Shown: positions 35,836 to 49,528 of the stretch, piece by piece | Position numbering within the stretch: position 1 is the first letter of the stretch | Layout: every line of letters starts with the position of its first letter | NCBI GenBank assembly: GCA_013398055.1 | Contig: VZRS01010754.1 | Location: 1-64,000 of the forward strand | DNA: 64,000 bases | Direction: 5' to 3' | Origin: Ifrita kowaldi | Taxonomy: Eukaryota > Chordata > Aves > Passeriformes > Cinclosomatidae | Program-made: the position numbers and the translations under genes | The notes under the pieces: generated by a model | Told to the model about the DNA's origin: nothing | The model's input: only the letters and a program-made list of their open reading frames with translations | Database searches by the model: none

Positions 35836-36659
35836 CAGAATCACACAGTTGTGGAGGATAGAAGGGACCTCTGGAAGTCATCTCGTCCAGTGTGTCTGCT
35901 TAAAGAGGTTGAGCTACACACTTTGCTCAGGGCCATGGCCGGATGACTTTTGGAGCTCTCCAAGGATGGAGACTTCACCATCTCTCTGGACAGCATGTTC
36001 CATTGCTCAGTCATTCTCACAATAAAAAATTTTTTCATGATGCTCGGAAGGAACTCCACATGTTTAAGTTTGAGCAGAGTGTCTCAGGTCATGTCACTAG
36101 GCAGCACTGAAGTAAGTTTTTTTGGTTTTTTGTACATTTTCCCTTCAGGCATTTGTACACATGAATTATATCTCTCCTCATCCCTCTTCTCCATGTTGAA
36201 CCATCTCAGTTCTCTCTGTATTTCTTTCCATGACAGATGCACAAGGTCTTTAGTGGAAAACTTAGTGGCTCTTGTCTGAATTCTTTCTGGTAGCTCCTTT
36301 TCTCGCTTGCAATGGGGACCTCAGAACTTCATACAATACTCCAGAGATCATTTCCTTGACCTGCTGGCAACATGCCTCTTAATGCTGCCCAGGATACCTT
36401 CTGCCTTCTTTGACACATGGGGCACTAAGCTGGCCAACTTGGTATTTACCTGGACCTCCAGGTAATTTTCTGCAAAGCTGTTTTCCACCTAGACAGGCCC
36501 CATGTTTAGCAGTGCATGGTGGTCATTCTTCCCCAGATGTGAGACTTTGCACATCCCTGTGTTGAATTCCGTGACGTTCCTGTCACATCATTTTTCCAGC
36601 CTCTTGAGATCCCTCTGGTTGGTAGAACAACTTTGTACCCTACCATCCAGATCATTCAT
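35836..36659 (-). mobile_element. CR1 LINE, 5'-truncated, minus strand
   Basis: The 3' end lies at the left (GACAGAATCACACAGTTGTG at 35836, then CTCGTCCAG). Reading leftward from 36659, the minus strand starts at an MNDLDGRVQ-like segment just before the active-site region. It then gives CKVSHLGKND and, near the left end, FFIVRMTEQWNMLSREMVKSPSLE (36030-35960). Those match the C-terminal part of CR1 ORF2. Between them a T-rich interruption (about 36117-36135) and frame changes are present. The 5' end coincides with the tail of another CR1 copy. Confidence 0.9.
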
Positions 36660-36660
36660 C

Positions 36661-37085
36661 ACAGGATCATAGAATGGCTTGCACTAGAAGGGACCTTTAA
36701 GATCATCTAGTTCCATCCCTTGTCATGGACAGGGATGCCACCCACTAGACCAGGTTGCTTAGGGCCCCATTCAACCTGGACTTTAATACTCCCTGGGATG
36801 GGGCATCCACTTATCTGAGCAACCCATTTCAGTGCCTCACCACCCACTGAGCACAGAACTTCTTCCTAACGATTAACCTAATCTGTCCTCTTTTTGTTTA
36901 AAACTGTCTCCCCTTGTCCTATCAGTACTTGTCCATGTAAAAAGTTACTGTTCCTGTTTTTTATAAGCCCAGTTTAGGTACTTCAAGGTCTCAATAAAGT
37001 CCCCAGAGCCTTCCCTTTTCCAGGCTGAACTACCCCAACTCTCTCATCCTGACTTCATAGGACAGGACCATCTCACTATCTACTT
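36661..37085 (-). mobile_element. CR1 LINE 3' fragment, minus strand
   Basis: The element's tail (ACAGGATCATAGAATGGCTT at 36660-36679) abuts the 5' end of the previous CR1. The segment then reads, on the minus strand, as the common last 400 bp of CR1: the LFxGKAL-like start near 37030, the LPLVLSDRTRG-like region near 36920, and the ARNGLLR-VDA region near 36800. The right boundary is uncertain between 37080 and 37120. The copy is better preserved than its neighbour. Confidence 0.9.
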
Positions 37086-40000
37086 ATCCAGCCCAAACTT
37101 CAACAACGTGTCTATGAAGATAGGAGACTGATGTTTTGCTTTTAAAAGAAGGCTAATACGCTGTTTTGCTTGTAGCCCCATTAGTGGCCTTGAACATTTA
37201 AGGGGACAGAAGCCATTAACTAGCACAGACTTCACCCTGTGTTCTTGTTAATATAGTGTATGCTATGTAAATCACCTCCTATACTGTAAATGGCCCAGCA
37301 GTTTGTATTTTCTATAATCATTTTTGTATTTTTTGACTGCTGTAGTACACCAGACACTCACAAGCTAGAAAGTGAATCATGATACAAAGGGATGCCAACT
37401 GTGAGTAATCTATTGCTGTACATGCTTTTCAATAAAGCAGATGCATTTGTTTGTACTTTTAACTTCTAGGAGCAAACACAGACACTGGAATTAATATTAC
37501 TAGCTTAAACAAAGACAAGAAAATATTCCAATATTGTTCACTCCTCATATTAGTTCTATTATCGAATTGAATTCTCAAATTAAGCCGTAATGCTTCATTA
37601 AAGAACAATGAAAGAGTTAAAGGAAAAGGTCTTCTCTCTTTCTCTGTCATGTTGCTCTACCTTCCCCTTTTTAAAGTGAATCAACTTGTCTAATGACCTT
37701 TTTCTTCACCAAAATGTCTCTTTTCTGTATACTCTATAAATAGATCTTGAAAAATATACCAATTACCTTAAGACCTGCTTCTGCTCTTCTCAGATCCTCT
37801 GGGATTGGTTTTAATGTCTTGCACATAATGGAAGAGGAAAGAAATACTGACATGAAAGAAGTTTATTGGGGAGTACTGCATCTCCCATTTCTGTAGGCTA
37901 GAAGATGCTACTGTCTCTACTGCTACAAACTGAATTGCAGAAGGTAAGTGTGTTAGCACTTAAAAGAAAATAAAGTAGAAGTAACTGGAGAAAACGTATC
38001 TTCAATACAAGCAGTGTATAATAGGTTGCCTAAGCTTCTCCTTTTACCTTTTATAAGTACCTTAAATCCTTTAGGACCCCTTTTCACTTTGCTTAGATTA
38101 TTTACTGAGGGTGTTCCTTTTGGTAATGTTATATTTGCTGACAGTCAGCTTCAGACACACAGCATTAGACCTAACATCTACACATTTTTAGAGATCTATC
38201 AAAGTGACAAGTGCCATGTGCACTTTTCTGAACTCTTCCTTTAGCTGAGCTGAAGTTCTTTCCTATGTCAATTATTTGCTCCTACTCGTATTTGCATAGA
38301 AACTTTACTTCGGCATCATTCCATATTTGGAGGAAAAGGACAGAGCAAAGGAGGGTTAATGATACCCCAAAAAATTCAGATTTGGTATCCTGAAAAAGAA
38401 GAGAATATCAGGTTTGTGCTCCTTCTCACCTCCAATTCAAATGACTGAAGTTCTAAAACTGAAGTGTTTATTAGACTAAAACTTAAGCTCCCTAATTCCA
38501 TGTGTGCACTGCAGAATCACATAAAATATTAACCAGCAACATTTTAAGCAGAAATTTATAACAAAAGCTTTCTTTAACCAAACGATTTATCACTAGCTAG
38601 AGTTTAATGTGTACTCCATTGGAATTGAGTGTGGTAGGGGGGAGAGTCAACTCCCTTAAGGCTCTCTTTTAAAGTAGGAAAGGATAATAATTAAAGCAGG
38701 AAGCCATAAGCAGTAAGACACAGGCACAAATCTGACCAATATTATAAGGAAAGTAGTAATGAACTCATTGATATGGCTGCACTGGAACATGGGAATGTTC
38801 ATTTCAGTAGGATTATGTGATCAAGTACCTTGTGACGGGGATGGCAAGGAAAAAGGAAAAGCCATTAACAAAATATACAGGGACACAAAAGTGACAAGTA
38901 AACATAATGGAAGCAGAGTCATTAAGCAAACCTGGTGAACACACTGACTGATGGGCTACCGAGAAACTGCAGCAAAGAGGGGCTTTGCAGCTGACAGGGA
39001 TGAAAACCTGAGGATCTAAGAGGTTGGGAGGCTAGTGGGACTGTGCAAACTGATGGAGAACTGTGCAGATGAAGGTGACTGGGAAGGAACAAAGGAATGA
39101 CAGGCAAAAACATTATAAAATGGGGTAGTCAAATGTAAAATGGGACAGTCAATAAGCTTTTCTGACTAAGACCCGCATGTGATCACTGGAGACCATCCTA
39201 GCTTCTTCTTAAATTATTTTTTAACTACATCTCTGCATAATCTCATTTATTCTGTGTGTGTTAGTGCTGCAAGGCCTAACAAACAGCTTCTGCTTAGACT
39301 ATGAATGAGGAGCTCAGCATCAGCAGCTGGAGAAGGACCACAGTACACAGAGCATGTGCTTGGTGCTGGCTGCTGGAAGGGCCTGAGTGTCTGGCACAGC
39401 TCCCCAAGCAGTGTGTGTCTGCATCCTCTGTCTGTATCATTTGATGGCAAACCATAAACAAGATGGCCCTTAACACTATGTCCATTGTGAAACGTTCTAT
39501 TCATTCTTCCCAGGATGTCAGAACTTCAGTATTTAGTTACTATTGGAATAGTTCCCGCTAATAAAATCTTCTTCCAGGTAAGTGTGGATTATGGAGTGCT
39601 CCCTTGCTTATCACCATATTTATAATTCTCTAAGCATGCCAGTCTTTGTATGAGGAACACCATTTGATTGTATTTGAGGTGACAGAAGTTATTTTACAAA
39701 TTTGCTTTAGTGATATTTTAATATAACATGGGAAGAAATTTCAGGTGGATTGAATGAGGACAGACATGACCTTTTTTTAGTATGCTTCACCTTTATGAGC
39801 TACAAATCCAGGCAAATATAATTGCCTTCATGGACTACTGTAGTGAGTTTTCTGTGTATTAAAGACTTTTATTATGCACTGGTGCCAAATCAAACTGCTA
39901 TTTTTGCCAACCATAATTCACACTGGACTTCTTAATTTCTGGTAGCTACACAAATAGCTGATTTTTGGTCTGTAAAAGAAATAGGACTTCTTCTGACCTC

Positions 40001-40936
40001 AGCAGTATGGTTCAAAAATAATATGGTAATACTAAATTTAGATAGTATGTGAAATTAATTTCTAGGAGTATCATTAAGATAACAAGGACCAAATTTTAAA
40101 CCTGAGACGACAGTAGCCTGAAATCAAGGCAACTTATTTTTTAAATCTAACTTGGCGCCTTTCTCCAACTTCTAAGAATAGATATATAATGAAAAATATA
40201 ATTCTTTAGCTTTATGTGAAAAAAACGTCCATCTTAATGGTTTTCCACAGCAACATTTGATTTGAAAAGTAGATAAGTGAATGGGAAGGATTACTTCACC
40301 CTCATCTAAGAGGTTTACCTAAGAGTACATTGTTCCTTCTCCTTGAGCCTCTCTTAATCTGCAGTTCTTCCTGAATCCGTGTACAGAATGTATTTACTTG
40401 GGCTTTGCTGGCAGTGAAAAATACTGGACCCTGCTGACCCTAATTCTAACTTCACTTAACCCATGAATGGGGTACTTAGGTTCTTATCTCAGACATAAAT
40501 CCCGGTGGTGCTTTTAACTTAAAAAGTAGACGGTGACGAGACATTAGCTATATTAGCACTTATGCTGTTCTTTAGAGGAGCAGAAGTTTAAATTTTCAAA
40601 TAAAATTTTGTTTGTTGGAGTTTTGGCTGAAGCCAATGAATGAGCTCCTTTTCATTTTTTGGCTTGTTTTGCAGGTGGAAACTGGTCTCTATAGCTTTTA
40701 CATCAACAGAGTTAATTTTCAGTGTTGGAATTATCTATGGATTATTGAAAATGTTATTCTATCTATGAGTACATTTTTTCCTACTGCAGTAAGTTTTCTA
40801 GAAGGAGACTGTAGTATGAACTGAATTGGGTTGTGAAACCAATCTATTTTGTCTATATACATATATATCCTCAAACACAGATGTAAAAATGTATACATTT
40901 AAAAATTAGAAGTATATCTGTTACATGCATAATACG

Positions 40937-40960
40937 AATATATATATATATATTTTTTTT
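40937..40960. repeat. (AT)n with T-rich end
   Basis: About eight AT dinucleotides followed by a run of T. Confidence 0.9.
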
Positions 40961-41384
40961 TAACATGTATTTTTATATAACCATTGTGAAGACTCCTGAG
41001 TTAGAAATACTGATAAACATGCCACACTGTTTCAGGGTGTGCTTGTTGTTAGTTTAGTAAGTATTTTATTTTAAGACTTACAAAGAGAATTTGTTTCTGC
41101 CCATTTCATGTTATTGCCAAAACTGCCTGCAAACAGGAAACAGAGATAACCCTTATTTTTCTATACTGTCAACAGCAGTGCAACACATACACACTTACAG
41201 TCACAAATGAACCCCATTCTCTATCAAAATATGAAACTCACTTAAAATCATTTCAGACTAAGTAAAAATACTATCTTATCAAAGGAAACAGCCTATCTAT
41301 TCAGAAAACAAAATACTATGTTTAGTATCGTTCGGTATTTTCGATGAGCTTGCATATTTTCCTTCTCCTTCAGACTGTAAAACA

Positions 41385-41540
41385 CTATGCAGTGACTGGA
41401 GCTGGAATGCAAATGTTTTGTTTATCCCTTCATATACAAGCTTTTTTAATAGCGAGCTTCGTATTTTATGACCCTTTTAGGCTTGCAGCTTTATGCTGAG
41501 TCATGGAGTCTTTGTTGTTATTTATGTTCAGCTGGAGATT
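41385..41540. promoter_or_regulatory. Candidate conserved regulatory element
   Basis: A cluster of well-formed motifs lies in otherwise plain DNA. ATGCAAAT (41407-41414) is a perfect octamer site for POU factors. TTTTGTTTAT (41416-41425) fits a forkhead or SOX-like site directly beside it. TGCTGAGTCA (41494-41503) fits a MAF/NRF2/AP-1-type site. Such motifs arise by chance in AT-rich DNA, so this is a weak inference that needs cross-species alignment. Confidence 0.25.
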
Positions 41541-44500
41541 AAATTTCCTGTTTGTAATGATTAAAAAGCAAAAAGCATTTGAAATCTTTCACAGGCAGTT
41601 CCAGTTGCCAATCTGTACTCTTTTCCCTAGTTTCCAAATAGAATGTGTTCACTTCCACACAAGTCTGAATATGGATTTTAAAAATAATAAAATAGTATAA
41701 AATAATAAAATTAATAATAAAAAAAAATTTGGAATGTAAATTAAATCCATCTTTATAGATTTATAATAAGCAAATCCATGTATGTCTTAAAGATCATGGA
41801 AAAACACATATCTTCTCAGAATACAAAGCAACATGGAAGGGTGTTTCATACCTCCCTCACTGAAATTTGTAAGGTAAAAACCTACAGTTATATATGCTTA
41901 TTGTAATTAATAACTATAAATTATAATAGCTTAAATTATTTTAAATATGTCTTCAGAACAAATTCCGTGAATTTCAGGCTAAAACTATTGCTAATTTTAT
42001 TTTATACCCTTGCCTCTGCATTTTTATAGTACTGGTAAAAGAGAGAAAGCAAGTACTACTTTCAGGTATGAATAGGTGCTGACACCAAACTAGCATGTTA
42101 TTCTGACAGAGAATCTCTGCTCTTTTATGCTAATATTATTCCAAAAGAGAAAAAACAATACTCAAAAAATTTAAGCTACATTCAGCCAAAAACGTTGAAA
42201 AATGAAATTATCATTTAAGACTGCATCTAAAAAAATTCCATTGTAAATAACAGAGAAGAAAACCTAGATTTAGGAATAATTGGCAGACTAAAAATGCTCA
42301 ACTGCTCCTAAGAAAATGAGACTCAGGTTACTTCAAAGTCAGTTGAGATAACCTGATTTGTTATCCCATAAAAATTAAAGCAGAGCATGCCTTCTCTGAG
42401 GACTTCTATCCTGAGACCAATTCCATATCAGATAATTTGAATCAACTTTACATACATCTGCACTGTTGTCAGACAAGAGGAACAAGACTTGTTGGAACAA
42501 GACCTGTGATGCTTCTGAACCAGTTGTGCCACCACATGAACACAGAGGGGAGAAGTCAAATGTTTGTTCTGTACTGCTGAAACCACCCACCATCAGTGTT
42601 CAAGGAAGACCGATCGACAAACCCCAAGTACATCCCACATGAGATCATGTCACACCTTTAAATTGCACTGTAAAAACAACCTTAGCCCCTCAGTGCCTCA
42701 GTTACAGACATAGTAGCTTTCCTGTATAGGTAAGTAGTGTAGTACAGAGCAGCCAACTTTAACACGAACGTTCGCTGCAAAAGTGAAGAGCATCCATCAC
42801 TCCTGGCAGAACTTTTAACCTCCGTTAGCACACAGTTTAATCATTGACTTTTCCAGTTTCAGATTTAATTTGGAAGCATGCCATACCAGGGAGCAGAGCT
42901 AAACTTACATGGAAAAGTTGGGGGTTTTTTTTAAATAAATAACATGGAAATCACATTTGAGTTAATTATGCAAGTTAGTTACCAATACTAAGAGTAAAAT
43001 TCATTAGATCACAGCTATGGAGGGGATATAGTTAAAAAAATAAGTAACATTAGCTAGGGACTACACAGAAAATAATTTCTGGTGATTTCCTGAATTCTTC
43101 TATCATGATGTGCCTTTATAAATAGTAACTTGGAATAACACTTGCATTTTGTGCCTGAAGTGAGAGGTGAGTTCATTAAAAGTGCTTATGTAAGCAACTA
43201 TGAAGAATACAGAAGGAGAAAAAAAGTCATAACGTTGACAGGACAGTTTATAGAGAAGTAATATATCTTCATCAGAACATTGTAAAGTTGAAACTTCTAA
43301 AGTTGAAAGTCTTTATAACAGATTTATTATAGATGCATCACAAATTAAGAGTGGTTTGGTCCATAAAATTTTATTGTTATGTAAATTTCTTATTCTGAAT
43401 TTTTAAACTAACGTTTCATTCTTGTTTTCAGTCAACCAAACCCTTTTTGTTTCAAGATATAAAATTTATTATTTTCATTAAAAGAGATAATAAAATAAAT
43501 AAAAGAATTTACTTCCATGTGACCACTGGGAAAAAATATTCAATACATTGTTTGGGAAAAAACCTCAAGCCTCAGATAGAAGGCTGCGAATTTAGGGAAA
43601 AAAAAAAAAGACTGTATGAAGGAAAGTGAGATATAATCATTAGAAAAAACTTAAACCTCAAATAAAAAGGGCAAATCCAATATTCACACAAAGAGCCAAG
43701 TAACTTGCTTTAGAGACAATATGTTCGTGAAAGCCTGAAAAATGTATTGTCACTGATAAAATCAAGATGAGATTTTTTTTTGCCAGTTTGAGGACATCAT
43801 ACAGCTTTGCAGCTACACTGTCACAATTCACTTACTTTATATGTAAGAGATTAAAGAAGCAGCAGAAGTGTTGCAAATCAGCATTCCCAGTAGTTTGATA
43901 ATAATATGCAATCTTTTAGCAATGATTTTGTAAAGAATATGAACAGCATACCAGAAATTCCTGTGTAATGCATACTTTATATGCATGGATATAAATGCAT
44001 ATGGTTGTGTTTCACCAAAAATTCACAAGTATCTCTAACAATCACAAGACTCTCTAATAATCCTATTTTATAAATAAATGCAAATTTGGAATGGTGCTGC
44101 TGCTTTTTAGAGGACTACTGATATATTTTTCTATCATTTCAAATGTCAATCAAAAAGAAAATTTATCCTCAATTACACGTGAAAACTAATGTTTCAGTTG
44201 GTAGATGGATCAAAGAACTAGTCTTTTAAGACTGCTTACATTTCAATAAAACAGATGTCAAAAGCATAATGTATCATGTATTTCATAAATGAAACTTTGC
44301 AAGTAACATCTGAAATTACCTTGGAATTTTACCATGATTAATTTGACATTTTCTCTATGGAAAGAAATATCTTTTGCCCTGTAATTTGGACACATGATTT
44401 TAGCACCTAAACCCTTCTTTGCTTGAATTCAGGTTGGTGTTTTGGTAGGGTACTTCTGCAATTTTTTTTTCCAGGAAACAAAAAGGAAAATCTTCCAGGA

Positions 44501-45504
44501 AAACCAATACAAAACAAACCACAGGGAAAGTATTTCCCTACAATTGCAGTCAGTAGTTATTAAACTGATTAACAATCGCAACTCCCAGCTGTTTGTAGGC
44601 ATAAATGAAGGCATCATATATGCTGAAAGGCAAACAAGGTGCCTCTATGTGCACCATTAATTGTAAGTAAATGCAGATGGTATGAATGTCATCTCGTTTG
44701 TACAACTCAGATCTTAGACATTTAGTACAAAGGAAGGTTTGAATGTAAGGCTAGTATTGAACATGGAATATAGGATGCAACAAGGGAAGGTCAGGATGCC
44801 AGGCTGAATTTCAGGAAAGTTGATCTTTCATCTATCTAGTCACTAGTTTTTAGGCTCCAAAGCTTTAAAGCCACTTTGACTATCTCAGCGCAATAGTGAA
44901 CCCTTAGCTAGGGCGTGGCAAGGCTATGTTCACATCTGTGCCAAAGGATAATTGCCAAAGGAGAAAGAAACAAAAGAAAACCCAAATGAAACTTACAAGC
45001 AGAAGCAGAAGGATGATGACTAATGGGAGACCATGACAAAAAATTTTCAAAGAGCTGGATTTCAAGAATGACTTTGAATCAGGAAACAGAACTATTGTGA
45101 GTACAAGTGTTCAATATGTGTTGGGTAAAGGCAAATAAGGGAAGAATCATCACAATGAATAAGTGATTCTTACTTCAGCAAAACACACTCAAAGATTTCT
45201 GAACTACAAAGCAATGCATCATATATTCGGCGAGAAACAAAATCCGGAGACATAATTGTACACAGATGTATCCTCTTCCTCTAGTGGAGAAGGTTATCTA
45301 GCAGCTGGTGCTGATGGATGAAGTAGGATACATTATAATATCCCTACATGTAGTTTGCCACAACTTCTGAATATCTTGGCTTAGTAATTAGGTGAAGTAT
45401 ATTGAGCTTTGTTGTTGAGGCCAAAGACACATACACCAAACACTACTTTAGGGACTGTGTTCCATTTTGTTTCCAGTACGAACCTCCACATCTGCCCTGT
45501 CAGC

Positions 45505-45524
45505 TAGGAAAGGAAAGGAAAGGA
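45505..45524. repeat. (GGAAA)n microsatellite
   Basis: About four AGGAA pentamers in a row within CAGCTAGGAAAGGAAAGGAA. Confidence 0.88.
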
Positions 45525-46079
45525 GTCTGACAACAAGTCATTCTACATGGGAGGGTATGAGACTGATACACAAGTGTAGCAAAATATCATAGCCAAGGTT
45601 GCTAGGTTGTTCATCAGATTAGTTGTTAATATACTCTATAATATTACTTACGTCAACACTTCTGAAAAAGGTGAAATTCAGATTTTAAATGAATTTGTGA
45701 GTGGTTTCAGGATGCCCTTTATACTTAGGTTATTAGTGTGCAATTTCTGTTACTGTATGTTCCCTGCACCCATAATATTTGTTCCATTATAGGAAATGCT
45801 CACCTGCACTGTATCTCAGTAATTAATTTATGCCAACAACATTGTTTACTGAACATGAAGTACAGGCCCTTGCTTTTGAAAAATTATGTATCACATAATT
45901 ACTTAAAACCTGACTATTTTCTTCCTTCTATCTGAGCTTTTGGCACTTAATCTTCTATTGGTAAGTTGTTTTATCCCTGCATTTCTTTAGTCTTCAAAAA
46001 CATGTACTGACCACCCTAGCAACGTGCCACAGTTTAAATTGCCATTTTCCATATGTTTTTAATAGATCATTTGACTCTA

Positions 46080-46660
46080 ATTTATGTTCAGGAGCTTTTC
46101 TGCACTGACCTGTTACACCAAGTCCCTGCACTGTTGTTTTTGGGGCTTTCATTTCCATTTATCTCTGCTAGCCCAATCACTGTTGATGCTTGTTTTGTTA
46201 TGCTAGTCAGACCAGACGGTGTACCATCTTGAAGGATCCACCCTGTATGCCATCTACCTAATTAGAGAGGCTCAATTTCTAAGGCAACAGCTTGCAGTGT
46301 CTGAGGGATCTTCTGTTACAGATACCACCACAAATCATTATTCAGAGTGACATTAATTAATTGGTCTCTTCCCAGGATTTAGTCTACTTTGGCAAAGATA
46401 TCACAGCATTTTATTTATATTAGCTCCCCCTCCTCTCCTGTCTTATTATCAGCTTGACTTAGGGGTCCTAAACTTTTATTATTCATATTAAATAATTTTG
46501 TTGCTTGCTTCTTAAATGTCAGCCAATGCTTTGTCATGGGCTTGTGGCCCTTTAGTTGTTTAGCTGACTGGCTGCTTCCCCAAATCCACTCATCACTGTT
46601 CATAACATATCTGGAAAGCTTTGGGATTTCCCCAGTGGAACATTTACTCATTTTATGGTT
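46080..46660 (-). other. Segment with unrecognised open frame, possible decayed coding DNA
   Basis: The minus strand has a 78-codon frame (46651 down to 46415) with few low-complexity runs. It includes RYVMNSDEWIWGSSQSAKQL and ends EEGELI. Downstream, in other frames, the minus strand gives short readable pieces such as TSITKQASTVIGLAEINGNE near 46210-46150. I do not recognise any family, and no start context or splice site supports expression. It may be an old retrocopy or chance. Confidence 0.2.
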
Positions 46661-49202
46661 GAATTATTTCCTTCTTGGAAGAGAGACAAAGAACTTGTAA
46701 CATAAACAAGTTTCCTCCTTACTTTACAATGGAAGTGATGGTGAATGTCAGCCTAATCACTAAATCTTTTCAGTACACTTCTTTTCAAGTGTTCATTTTC
46801 AAAACTGTTCCAGCAATCACTATTTGGTTCTTAATATTAAGAGTGCCATGCAAAAGTGAATATGTAACTCCTGCTTTAGAAGAGTAGCAGAGAACATTCT
46901 GTGATTTAATGTAACAGTTTATGCATTGAGGAAGCATACATGAGCCTTCTCCACATCCAAGTCGTCCTCTTCCTTCCCCCACCCCAAAAAGAAAAAAAAA
47001 AAATTTACATTAGCAATAAGAAGTGTATCAAGAGAAAAAAAAGAGGGGGGAAAAGTGCCAAAACATGTTGCAACACAGAAATTTATGCCAGTCAAGGGGG
47101 AAGTATGATACTGAAGCATCTCAGTTTGCAATGGCCAAACCTCATTTGTCAATTTTATTGCATAAATTTAACGTTAGATTTAATCTGTTCACTAGAAATT
47201 ATTGCAACTTGCTAGTTAATTTTTAAAGCAACCTTTGGAAAACCACACCTTGTGTTATGTTCCAGCTGCAAGATTACTGTGAGAGACACAGAAATACAGT
47301 ATTTCAGTAGAAAGTAGAAAAATATTGTAGGATATATCGGTGGTCAAGGGTGTCTATAATCTGAGTTCTGCTTCTGATGCATTGCTTGTGGTCTGGGTTT
47401 TTTCACCCTCATCATTGATAGTGCAGATATGGTTTGCAACCATCGTAGCTGCACGTGCAAGTATCAGGACATAATTGTAGGCCTTTATCCTGAGCGCAAT
47501 TACTGACTGACTAGGCAATGATGCAAGAGTAGTTTAGAATGTAATCCTATTTCTAAAATGCAAAGATTATGGTTTAATTGGGTTTATTTTAATTTGGCCA
47601 TTTAATTTCTGCTATATGAATAGTTAACAGAGATCGTGGAACCAACAGCATTTATTTACATCCATTTGGTTCATACAACCAGTTTCACAGTAAGATAAAT
47701 TTTGTTGTACAACAGCAATAAAACTTTCCCAAATTGGCTTTTATGTGTTAAATTCTCTAACAAACAAATCTTGCTTAAATATTTTAACATATATTTATTT
47801 TCAAGTAATGCTTAAGATGTTGAAACTTTTATTTTTTTTCAGATTTCATCAACTGTCATAAAGTAAGAACTTAAAAGTGGCAATTCCCCTCACCTTGTCT
47901 TTTCTCCAGAATTATTTGTGATTTTGAAAAGGCCATCACTATTAATATCATTAAAACCAAAATAATTATTACTATTTTTAACATTATTATTAAGCTAATA
48001 ATAAGTATTGTCTATTAATATTAACTATAACCTTGAACCTTTAAAAAAAAGTGCCTATGAAGTATTTTGATGTGTAGCATAGGCAGAAAAAAACAGTCAT
48101 GGTATTTTGATTTAAATAATTAAATTGGGAACTAGGAAGTTCAAATTTAAATGTGAATCTGAAGATATCCATTATCTGAAGGCTTGTTGCATGGTGTATG
48201 TGTTCAATGTATAATAAACCTGACCATCAGGAAACTTTGAGGGCAAAGTTGAACCAGAGTTTCCTTGATGACCTTTAAAATGCATGGAGACTATTTAACT
48301 GCATGGAGATGTCTCCTGTGAGTTGATGCACATAACAGAGATTCTCCTCAGTGTCCATGGCACTTGATCAGACCTCTAAATGCAGTTCCCTTTTCAAGAG
48401 GCAAAAATAAGCAATTTTTTCCACACAGACAGGTTTCTCAAAAGGTGAGAAAGAAAGTTCTCCCCTGTTCTCCCAGAGTGGCTCAAGCACCAGGCTACAG
48501 GCTCCTCTGGCTGAAAACACCCATCCTTCCCTTCTTGAAATGCATCACTATGCAGAACATCCTGTGAAAAAGAGTCAAAAGAGCAAGACTACTCCAGTAG
48601 GAGACTGAATCTTTGGTAGCAAGGACTGCATATTCTTTGGTCACCATCCCTAATGATTAGTTTTTGCCTGTGCTGTTCTTTTACTTACAATCTTTTTACC
48701 TAGTTTATTTACTGCATACTTACACACAAATTAAATAACAAACTACTCCAAAATCTAGCAGACTATAGTGAAATTCATTTAAGGCATAAGGGTCATAAAT
48801 ATCTAAATTTCATATAACTGGATAAGCAAGGCATTTTTTGTAAGTACTGAATTATCAATGCACAAGCATAGAGGAGTATGAGAGCATATTAATAATCTGG
48901 TAGATGATAAAACACACTAATTAAATAAGCTGTAGTAAAAACATAAATGTCTGCTTCAAAATACTAACCTCTGAAATTGACCCAGATATGAAAAATAATA
49001 ACAAAATTCTCAAGGAAAGTATTAGAATAAAATTCTATTAATTACTGATTAGCAAAATCAAGAAATCTGTTGCACATATTTTAAATATCCTTTAAAGGTT
49101 GGGTGAGCTTTTTTTTCATTTTGGTATTTTAATTCATAATTGTTTCTCCACCTGGTACCCCACTAATTGACGCCTCTCATAAAAACTCACAGTTTTATGA
49201 CT

Positions 49203-49284
49203 GATACAATAGCTTGAGAAGAGGAGTTGGGCTGGACAACTTTTGAAGGAGCCCTTCCAAATCAAACTATTCTATGATAATGTC
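49203..49284 (+). mobile_element. CR1 3'-end fragment
   Basis: GTTGGGCTGGACAACTTTTG (49226-49245) followed by GAGCCCTTCCAAATCAAACT and ATTCTATGATAATG is the last 60-80 bp of CR1 with a single worn tail unit. No coding part is present. Confidence 0.85.
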
Positions 49285-49528
49285 TTTTGATCAATTACAT
49301 ACAAGTAAGACCTGCCAAAATAAAACATAAATAAAAATTATGATGAGAGGGGAGAGTACTTATAAACCTCTGCTCAATATGATGTATCTCAGTAGGCCTT
49401 AAAATGGCAATATAGACACTTTTAGTTATTTTATTTTATTCTGAAATATAAGCCCTATACTAATCATTCAAAATGCGGTGATCCGCCCCTAACACTGTGG
49501 CTACGGGCTTTTTTCAGAGAAAAATTCT

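Larger units (their letters stand above)
37086..49200. other. Long transposon-poor stretch, 12 kb
   Basis: No gene, RNA gene or transposon is recognisable over about 12 kb. Simple repeats occur at 40937-40960 and 45505-45524. A segment at 41385-41540 is dense in transcription-factor-like motifs. The segment 46080-46660 has a 78-codon minus-strand frame that I cannot name. Paired open frames on opposite strands at 44429-44660 and 46785-47226 overlap and are probably chance. Confidence 0.5.
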
